The notes under the pieces are model-generated. The model made no database searches. It had not been told where the DNA came from and was given only the letters and a program-made list of their open reading frames with translations. A DNA stretch of 64,000 nt from Rubrivivax sp. (GTDB lineage: Bacteria > Pseudomonadota > Gammaproteobacteria > Burkholderiales > Burkholderiaceae_C): contig JADJHR010000003.1 of assembly GCA_016707445.1 (NCBI GenBank), forward strand, positions 887,672 through 951,671, in the 5' to 3' direction. The translations under genes were made by a program, and so were the position numbers. Shown piece after piece: positions 57,262 through 64,000 of this stretch; position 1 is the stretch's first letter, and the number at the start of each line of letters is the position of its first letter.

Positions 57262-58011
57262 ATGAAGGTACTGGTCCCCGTCAAGCGAGTCGTCGACTAC
57301 AACGTGAAGGTTCGCGTCAAGTCCGACGGCAGCGGCGTCGACATCGCCAACGTCAAGATGAGCATGAACCCCTTCGACGAGATCGCCGTCGAAGAGGCGG
57401 TGCGCCTGAAGGAGAAGGGCGTGGCCACCGAGGTGATCGCCGTGTCCTGCGGCGTCACGCAGTGCCAGGAGACGCTGCGCACCGCGATGGCCATCGGCGC
57501 CGACCGCGCCATCCTGGTCGAGTGCGCCGACGAGCTGCAGCCGCTGGCCGTGGCCAAGCTGCTGAAGGCGCTGGTCGACAAGGAGCAGCCGGGCCTGGTG
57601 ATCCTGGGCAAGCAGGCCATCGACGACGACTGCAACCAGACCGGCCAGATGCTGGCCGCGCTGGCCGGCCTGCCGCAGGCCACCTTCGCCAGCAAGGTCG
57701 AGGTGGCCGATGGCCACGCCAGTGTCACGCGTGAAGTCGACGGTGGCCTGGAGACGCTGAAGGTCAAGCTGCCGGCCATCGTCACCACCGACCTGCGCCT
57801 GAACGAGCCGCGCTACGTCACGCTGCCCAACATCATGAAGGCCAAGAAGAAGCCGCTCGACGTCTTCAAGCCGGCCGACCTGGGCGTGGACGTCGCTCCG
57901 CGCATCAAGACCCTGAAGGTCAGCGAGCCGCCCAAGCGCGGCGCCGGCATCAAGGTGCCCGATGTCGCCACGCTGGTGGCCAAGCTCAAGAACGAAGCGA
58001 AGGTGATCTGA
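57262..58011 (+). CDS. etfB: Electron transfer flavoprotein beta subunit
   Basis: A 249-aa EtfB: MKVLVPVKRVVDYNVKVRV, MNPFDEIAVEEAVRLKEKG, ILGKQAIDDDCNQTGQMLAALAGLPQ (AMP and FAD contact), and the C-terminal tail to EtfA. With EtfA it carries electrons from acyl-CoA dehydrogenases, one of which lies downstream, to the quinone pool. CAGGAG is upstream of the ATG at 57262. It is 2 bp from etfA. Confidence 0.96.
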   Translation: MKVLVPVKRVVDYNVKVRVKSDGSGVDIANVKMSMNPFDEIAVEEAVRLKEKGVATEVIAVSCGVTQCQETLRTAMAIGADRAILVECADELQPLAVAKLLKALVDKEQPGLVILGKQAIDDDCNQTGQMLAALAGLPQATFASKVEVADGHASVTREVDGGLETLKVKLPAIVTTDLRLNEPRYVTLPNIMKAKKKPLDVFKPADLGVDVAPRIKTLKVSEPPKRGAGIKVPDVATLVAKLKNEAKVI

Positions 58012-58013
58012 CC

Positions 58014-58948
58014 ATGGCAGCCCTCGTCATTGCCGAACACGACAACGCGTCGATCAAGGGCGCGACCCTCAACACCGTGACCGCCGCCGCTGGCCTGCGG
58101 CGGCGACGTGCACGTGCTGGTGGCCGGCCACAACGCCGGCGATGCCGCCAAGGCCGCGGCGCAGGTCGCCGGCGTGGCCAAGGTGCTGCACGCCGACGCC
58201 CCCGGCCTGGACCACGGCCTGGCCGAGACCGTCGCGGCGCAGGTGCTGGCCGTGGCCAGGAACTACAGCCACATCCTGTTCCCGGCCACCGCCAGCGGCA
58301 AGAACGTCGCGCCGCGCGTGGCCGCGCTGCTGGACGTGGCGCAGATCAGCGACGCCACCAAGGTCATCAGCGCCGACACCTTCGAGCGCCCGATCTACGC
58401 CGGCAACGCCATCGCCACCGTGCAGAGCCTGGACGCCATCAAGGTCATCACCGTGCGCACCACCGGCTTCGACGCCGCGGCGGCCAGCGGCGGCAGCGCC
58501 GCGGTCGAAAGCCTGGGCGCCGTCGCCGACAGCGGGCTGAGCCGCCTTCCTGGGCAGCGAGATCGCCAAGAGCGACCGCCCCGAACTGACCGCCGCCAAG
58601 ATCATCGTCAGCGGTGGCCGGGCGCTGGGCAGCAGCGAGAAGTTCAACGAGGTGCTGACGCCGCTGGCCGACAAGCTGGGCGCCGCCCTCGGCGCCAGCC
58701 GCGCCGCGGTGGACGCCGGCTATGCGCCCAACGACTGGCAGGTCGGCCAGACCGGCAAGATCGTCGCGCCGCAGCTGTACATCGCCTGCGGCATCAGCGG
58801 CGCCATCCAGCACCTGGCGGGCATGAAGGACAGCAAGGTCATCGTGGCCATCAACAAGGACCCCGAGGCGCCGATCTTCAGCGTGGCCGACTACGGCCTC
58901 GAGGCCGACCTCTTCGTGGCCGTGCCCGAGCTGGTGGCCAGCCTCTGA
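58014..58948 (+). CDS. etfA: Electron transfer flavoprotein alpha subunit (two frameshifts)
   Basis: Three frames give one EtfA of about 311 aa. The N-terminal part is ALVIAEHDNASIKGATLNTVTAA, the middle CGGDVHVLVAGHNAGDAAKAAAQVAG, and the FAD domain KIIVSGGRALGSSEKFNEVLTPLADKLGAALGASRAAVDAGYAPNDWQVGQTGKIVAPQLYIACGISGAIQHLAGM. The frame is lost near 58090-58100 and again near 58540-58543, where CC replaces C in GAGCCGCC. EtfA is needed with EtfB, so sequence error is likely. Confidence 0.93.
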
Positions 58949-58982
58949 TCCGCTGAAGCCGGGCATCGCCTGGCGTTCCTGC

Positions 58983-59009
58983 AAGGGCGCCCGATCGGCG
59001 CCCTTGTTT
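58983..59009 (+). terminator. Terminator after etfA
   Basis: AAGGGCGCC (58983-58991) pairs with GGCGCCCTT (58997-59005) over the loop CGATC and is followed by GTTT. It separates etfBA from the next gene. Confidence 0.75.
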
Positions 59010-59029
59010 CCATTCGAAAGGCGATCGAC

Positions 59030-60806
59030 ATGAGCTATCGAGCCCCCGTCAAGGACCTGCTCTTCGTGATGAAGGAACTGGCCGACATCGACGCCGTGTC
59101 GCGCCTGCCCGGCCATGAAGACGCCGGCTATCGACACCGCCGCGGCCGTGCTGGAGGAATGCGCCCAGGCTTCAACGAGGCGTGGTCGCGCCGCTGAACT
59201 GGGAAAGCGACAAGAACCCGTCCTTCTTCAAGGACGGCCAGGTCACCACCACGCCCGGTTTCAAGCAAGCCTACCGCCAGTACGCCGAGGGCGGCTGGCA
59301 GGGCCTGCAGCACCCGGCGGACTTCGGCGGCCAGGGCCTGCCCAAGACCATCGGCGCGGCCTGCGGCGAGATGCTCAACAGCGCCAACCTCAGCTTCGCG
59401 CTGTGCCCGCTGCTGACCGACGGCGCCATCGAGGCGCTGCTGACCGCCGGCACGCCGGAGCAGCAGGCGATCTACATCCCGAAGATGATCGACGGCAGCT
59501 GGACGGGCACGATGAACCTGACCGAGCCGCAGGCCGGCAGCGACCTGTCGCTGGTGCGCACGCGCGCCGAGCCGCAGCCCGACGGCAGCTACAAGCTGTT
59601 CGGCACCAAGATCTTCATCACCTACGGCGAGCACGACATGGCGGACAACATCGTCCACCTGGTGCTGGCGCGCGTGACGGGCGCGCCCGAGGGCGTGAAG
59701 GGCATCTCGCTGTTCATCTGCCCCAAGGTGCTGCGCCGACGGCACGCGCAACGACGTGCACTGCGTCAGCATCGAGCACAAGCTGGGCATCAAGGCCAGC
59801 CCGACCGCGGTGCTGCAGTACGGCGACCACGGCGGCGCCGTCGGCTACGCTGGTCGGCCAGGAGAACCGCGGCCTCGAGTACATGTTCATCATGATGAAC
59901 GCCGCACGCTTCGGCGTCGGCGTGCAGGGCATCGCGCTGGCCGAACGCGCCTACCAGCATGCCGTGGCCTACGCGCGCGACCGCGTGCAGAGCCGCCCGG
60001 TCGACGGCAGCCTGCCGGCCGCCGGCGCGATCATCCACCACCCCGACGTGCGCCGCATGCTGATGACGATGCGCGCGCACACCGAAGGCTGCCGCGCGCT
60101 GGCGCTGGTGGCCGCGGCCGCCTTCGATGCCGCGCATGCGCACCCCGATGCCGAGGTGCGCAAGCAGAACCAGGCCTTCTACGAATTCATGGTGCCGCTG
60201 ATCAAGGGCCTGTCGACCGAGATGAGCCTGGACGTGGCCAGCCTGGGCGTGCAGGTGCACGGCGGCATGGGCTACATCGAGGAGACCGGCGCGGCGCAGT
60301 ACCTGCGCGACGCCAAGATCCTGACCATCTACGAAGGCACGACCGCGATCCAGGCCAACGACCTGGTCGGCCGCAAGACGGCGCGCGACGGCGGCCCGTG
60401 GCGCGCGGCATCGCCGCGCAGATCGAGGCCACCGAAGGGCGCTGGAGGCCCGCGCCAGCGCCGCCTGCCAGGCGATGGCGCGGCGCCTGCGGCTGGCCGC
60501 CAGGCCTTCGTCGACGCCGTGGACTTCATTGCCGGCGCATCGCGGTCCAACCCGAACGCCGCCTACGCGGGCAGCGTGCCCTACCTGATGCTGGCCGGCA
60601 ACCTGATGGCCGGCTGGCAGATGGCGCGTGCCCTGATCGCTGCCGAAGACCGCCTGGCCGAAGGCGTCGAGGTCGCCTTCATGCAGGCCAAGATCGCCAC
60701 CTGCCACTTCTACGCCGACCACATCCTCAACAAGGCACCCGGCCTGCGCGACAGCATCGTCGACGGGGCCGATGCCGTGACCGCCCTGGCCCTGGAGTCC
60801 TTCTGA
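59030..60806 (+). CDS. Acyl-CoA dehydrogenase, long form (several frameshifts)
   Basis: The pieces make one dehydrogenase of about 590 aa of the FadE-like group with an extended C-terminus. Readable parts: MSYRAPVKDLLFVMKELADIDAVSRLPG, GFKQAYRQYAEGGWQGLQHPADFGGQGLPKT, MNLTEPQAGSDLSLVRTRAEP, NAARFGVGVQGIALAERAYQHAVAYARDRVQ, GGMGYIEETGAAQYLRDAKILTIYEGTTAIQANDLVGRK and YADHILNKAPGLRDSIVDGADAV. Frame breaks are seen near 59130, 59175-59190, 59735, 59851 and 60410-60500. So many in an intact-looking gene indicate read errors. It likely passes electrons to EtfBA. Confidence 0.88.
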
Positions 60807-61783
60807 TGAGCCGTTCCCCGTCCAAGCTGCCCCCCGTCCTGCAGAACCTGCCGCTGCCCATCATCGGGTCGCCGCTGTTCATCATCAGCAACCCCAAGCT
60901 GGTGATCGCGCAGTGCAAGGCCGGCGTCGTCGGCTCGATGCCGGCGCTCAACGCGCGCCCGGCCTCGCAGCTCGACGAATGGCTGGCCGAGATCACCGAG
61001 ACGCTGGCCGCCTGGGACCGCGCCCACCCCGACAAGCCGGCGGCGCCGTTCGCCATCAACCAGATCGTGCACAAGAGCAACGACCGGCTCGAGCACGACA
61101 TGCAGGTCTGCGCCAAGTACAAGGTGCCGATCGTCATCACCTCGCTGGGCGCGCGCACCGACGTCAACGAGGCCGTGCACGCCTGGGGCGGCGTGGTGCT
61201 GCACGACATCATCAACAACACCTTCGCGCACAAGGCCATCGACAAGGGCGCCGACGGCCTGATCGCGGTGGCGGCCGGCGCCGGCGGCCATGCCGGCGTG
61301 AAGAGCCCGTTCGCGCTGGTGCAGGAGATCCGCGAATGGTTCGACGGCCCGCTCGCGCTCAGTGGCGCGATCGCCACCGGCGACGCCGTGCTGGCCTGCC
61401 AGGCCATGGGGGCCGATTTCGGCTACATCGGCTCGGCCTTCATCGCCACCGACGAGGCGCGTGCCACCGAGGCCTACAAGCAATGCATCGTCGACAGCAA
61501 CAGCGACGACATCGTCTACTCGAACCTGTTCACCGGTGTGCACGGCAACTACCTGAGGCCGTCGATCCGCAATGCCGGCCTCGACCCCGATGCGCTGCCC
61601 GACAGCGACCCCAGCAAGATGAATTTCGGCGGCGGTGAAGGCTCGAAGGGCAAGGCCTGGAAGGACATCTGGGGCTGCGGTCAGGGCATCGGTGCCGTCA
61701 AGGCGGTGGTGCCGGTGGCCGACCTGGTGGCGCGCCTTCAGCGCGAGTACGCAGCCGCCCGCCAGCGGGTGCTGGCGGGCTGA
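60806..61783 (+). CDS. Nitronate monooxygenase-family (2-nitropropane dioxygenase) flavoprotein
   Basis: A 325-aa FMN barrel protein. The phosphate-binding region AAGAGGHAG and FGYIGSAFIATDEARATEAYKQ and the N-terminal LPIIGSPLFIISNPKLVIAQCKAGVVGSMPALNARP fit the family. Members oxidise nitronates, but many have other roles, such as enoyl reductase in FabK. The start overlaps the acyl-CoA dehydrogenase stop (TGATG), so it may act on a related acyl or nitro compound. Substrate unknown. Confidence 0.88.
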   Translation: MSRSPSKLPPVLQNLPLPIIGSPLFIISNPKLVIAQCKAGVVGSMPALNARPASQLDEWLAEITETLAAWDRAHPDKPAAPFAINQIVHKSNDRLEHDMQVCAKYKVPIVITSLGARTDVNEAVHAWGGVVLHDIINNTFAHKAIDKGADGLIAVAAGAGGHAGVKSPFALVQEIREWFDGPLALSGAIATGDAVLACQAMGADFGYIGSAFIATDEARATEAYKQCIVDSNSDDIVYSNLFTGVHGNYLRPSIRNAGLDPDALPDSDPSKMNFGGGEGSKGKAWKDIWGCGQGIGAVKAVVPVADLVARLQREYAAARQRVLAG

Positions 61784-61786
61784 AGC

Positions 61787-62119
61787 TCAGGCGCCGGCAC
61801 TGCCGGCTGCTGCTTTCTCGACCTTGAGGTCGCAGTCGCAACCCTGGCCTGCGGCAATCCAGCGCCGCGCAAGCGCCTGTGCGGCGCGCGCTGGCAGCCA
61901 GGGCAGCCAACGGTCGGGCTGCGCCAGCACGCCGCAGTGGTATCTGCTGGCGTCTTCCGCCCAGGTCAGCGCCGCACAGCCGCCCAGGCGTCGCCGTGAC
62001 AGCCACTGTCCCAGCGGGCAGGGATCGGTGGCGCAGCAGACGCCGCAACCATTGCAAGCCGCCCCGCTGGCCGGTTTGCAGGGCGCGCCCTGCTGCAGGT
62101 GAATCACGCGCTGTCGCAT
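61787..62119 (-). CDS. YkgJ-type Cys-rich (zinc/iron-chelating) protein
   Basis: A 110-aa protein with the YkgJ-type cluster CNGCGVCCATDPCPLGQW (residues about 22-39) and a further Cys set (GGCAAL, YHCGVL, GCDCDL). The family is predicted to bind Zn or an Fe-S cluster. The ATG at 62119 is chosen; upstream is a short spacer before the divergent sucA region. Function unknown. Confidence 0.8.
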   Translation of the reverse strand: MRQRVIHLQQGAPCKPASGAACNGCGVCCATDPCPLGQWLSRRRLGGCAALTWAEDASRYHCGVLAQPDRWLPWLPARAAQALARRWIAAGQGCDCDLKVEKAAAGSAGA

Positions 62120-62378
62120 GGTGCCCACACTACGGCAGTGGCGCAGCGCTTGTCAGGCAAACACAAGGACAGCAGGCGTCCAATTGCGGCGAGAGAGAAA
62201 AGGTGCGGGTGCTAGAGTCGCGCCTGATACGCAGTACTTCGGTCCTTCCCCGTCCCCTTGCTGCCCAGACAGACCACAGCAAGGCGGGTCGCAATCCGCT
62301 TGCCCGGTGAAGCCGGGGCCGCGGAAGGTTTGGCAACCCATCGAAGCCCTGGAAACCAGGGTGAGAGGTGAGCGCAAG

Positions 62379-64000
62379 ATGATGCAGCAGCTCAGGTCCA
62401 ACTCGTACCTGTTCGGGGGCAATGCCCCTTACGTCGAGGAACTCTACGAGGCCTACCTCGACAACCCGGGCAGCGTGCCCGACACCTGGCGCGTCTACTT
62501 CGACAACCTGCAGCATGTGCCTGCCGTCGACGGCAGCGACACCCGCGACGTCGCCCACGCTCCGGTGGTCGAGTCGTTCGCGCAGCGCGCCAAGGCGAAT
62601 GCCTTTGCGCTCAAGGCCAGTGCGTCCGACCTGGCCGTCGCGCGCAAGCAGGTTCATGTCCAGAGCCTGATCGCGGCCTATCGCTCGTTGGGCAGCCGCT
62701 GGGCCGATCTCGACCCGCTCAAGCGCACCGAGCGCCCCAAGATCCCCGAACTGGAGACGGCGTTCTACGACCTGAGCGAAGCCGATCTCGACTTCAGCTT
62801 CTCGGCCATCAACACCTATTTCACCAAGGCCGAGAACATGCCCCTGCGCGAGATCGTGCAGGCCTTGCGTGAGACCTACTGCGGCACCATCGGCGCCGAG
62901 TTCATGCACTGCACCGACCCCACCGAGAAGCGCTGGTGGCAGGAGCGCCTGGAGTCGATCCGCAGCAAGCCCAGCTTCACGGCCGAGCAGAAGAAGCACA
63001 TCCTCGACCGGCTGACGGCCGCCGAGGGCCTGGAGCGCTACCTGCACACCAAGTACGTCGGCCAGAAGCGCTTCTCGCTGGAAGGCGGCGAGAGCTTCAT
63101 CGCCAGCATGGACGAGGTGGTGCAGCGCGCCGGCGCCAACGGCGTGCAGGAGATCGTCATCGGCATGGCCCACCGCGGCCGCCTGAACGTGCTCGTGAAC
63201 ACCCTGGGCAAGATGCCCAAGGACCTGTTCGCCGAGTTCGACCACACCGCGCCCGAAGACCTGCCCTCGGGCGACGTGAAGTACCACCAGGGCTTTTCCA
63301 GCGACATCTCGACGCCCGGCGGCCCGGTGCACCTGAGCCTGGCCTTCAACCCCAGCCACCTGGAGATCGTCAACCCGGTGGTCGAAGGTTCGGTCAAGGC
63401 ACGCATGGACCGCCGCGGCGACAAGACCGGCGCGCAGGTGCTGCCGGTGCTGGTGCACGGCGACGCCGCCTTCGCCGGCCAGGGCGTGGTGATGGAGACG
63501 CTGGCGCTGGCGCAGACGCGCGGCTACTACACCGGCGGCACGGTGCACCTGGTGATCAACAACCAGATCGGCTTCACCACCAGCGACCCGCGCGACAGCC
63601 GCTCCACGCTGTATTGCACCGACGTGGTCAAGATGATCGAGGCGCCGGTGCTGCACGTGAACGGCGACGACCCCGAGGCCGTGGTGCTGTGCACCCAGCT
63701 GGCGATGGACTACCGCCAGCAGTTCCGCAAGGACGTGGTCGTCGACATCGTCTGCTTCCGCAAGCTGGGCCACAACGAGCAGGACACGCCGGCCTGACGC
63801 AGCCGCTGATGTACAAGAAGATCGCCGTGCACCCCGGCACGCGCAAGCTGTACGGCGAGAAGCTCGTCGCACAGGGCGTGCTGCCGCCGGACGGCCCGGA
63901 CCAGATGGTCAAGGGCTTCCGCGCCGCGATGGACGCCGGCAAGAACACCTTCGATCCGGTGCTGACCAACTTCAAGAGCAAGTACGCGGTCGACTGGGTG
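62379..64000 (+). CDS. sucA: 2-oxoglutarate dehydrogenase E1 (frameshift, 3' end cut)
   Basis: The first about 540 residues of SucA, with two ATG codons at 62379 and 62382. N-terminal SNSYLFGGNAPYVEELYEAYLDNPGSVPDTWRVYFDNL, then YLHTKYVGQKRFSLEGGES, IGMAHRGRLNVLVNTLGK and HGDAAFAGQGVV with ThDP and Mg contacts. The frame is broken near 63792-63794 (GCCGGCCTGACGC; one base more restores DTPALTQPLMYKKIAVHPGTRKLYGEKLVAQGVLPPDG). It performs the decarboxylation step of the TCA cycle. The gene runs off the window. Confidence 0.94.

Overview
The window is a 64 kb piece of a GC-rich chromosome from the order Burkholderiales, most likely the Rubrivivax/Leptothrix/Ideonella side of Comamonadaceae/Sphaerotilaceae. 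The grounds are gene order and family content: an ECF sigma/DUF3619/DUF3106/RDD operon divergent from ilvB-ilvH-ilvC-pssA-leuA, a tig-clpP-clpX-lon block followed by tRNAs, hpnCDE, and a Bug/TctC-type binding protein. This assignment is inference; no 16S rRNA is present. No prophage, insertion sequence or CRISPR array was seen.

Region 1 (1-15.3 kb) is the accessory, catabolic part. A truncated BLUF photoreceptor gene and a thioesterase lie at the edge. Then comes an eight-gene minus-strand operon (IlvD/EDD dehydratase, HpcH/HpaI aldolase, sugar ABC transporter, Gfo/Idh/MocA protein, SDR). It is divergent from a LacI regulator, with a perfect LacI-type operator between them. Next to it, a GntR regulator is divergent from a four-gene operon that matches suyA-suyB-slcC-comC, the genes for sulfolactate isomerisation and desulfonation. 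Read together, the two operons look like a sulfosugar (sulfoquinovose) sulfo-Entner-Doudoroff route that runs on through sulfolactate to pyruvate plus sulfite. This is the most interesting hypothesis in the window.

Region 2 (15.3-20.2 kb) is a copper/metal-resistance operon: a His-rich secreted protein, a small secreted protein, an outer-membrane efflux lipoprotein, a multicopper oxidase, a cupredoxin and a DUF411 protein. Region 3 (20.2-33.9 kb) is mixed. It holds an acyl-CoA dehydrogenase, an AmmeMemoRadiSam pair with a Memo-AMMECR1 fusion, a Bug binding protein, a B12-type radical SAM enzyme, a proton-pumping pyrophosphatase carrying an OmpA-like tail and divergent from soluble pyrophosphatase, and nadE-glnB.

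Region 4 (33.9-46.5 kb) has the sigma-factor operon and the branched-chain amino-acid genes. A leucine-codon leader peptide and an attenuator terminator precede two dissimilar tandem leuA genes. Region 5 (46.5-50.4 kb) has an IclR regulator and hpnCDE (squalene synthesis). Region 6 (50.7-64 kb) is housekeeping: tRNA-Leu, tig-clpP-clpX-lon, three tRNAs, etfBA, an acyl-CoA dehydrogenase, a nitronate monooxygenase-type protein and the start of sucA.

A caution for any user: at least nine conserved genes carry one- or two-base indels that break the frame (multicopper oxidase, acyl-CoA dehydrogenase, ilvH, tig, clpX, etfA, a second acyl-CoA dehydrogenase several times, sucA). Several fall in short homopolymers and they are densest after 50 kb. 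Residual sequencing or assembly error is the simplest explanation.
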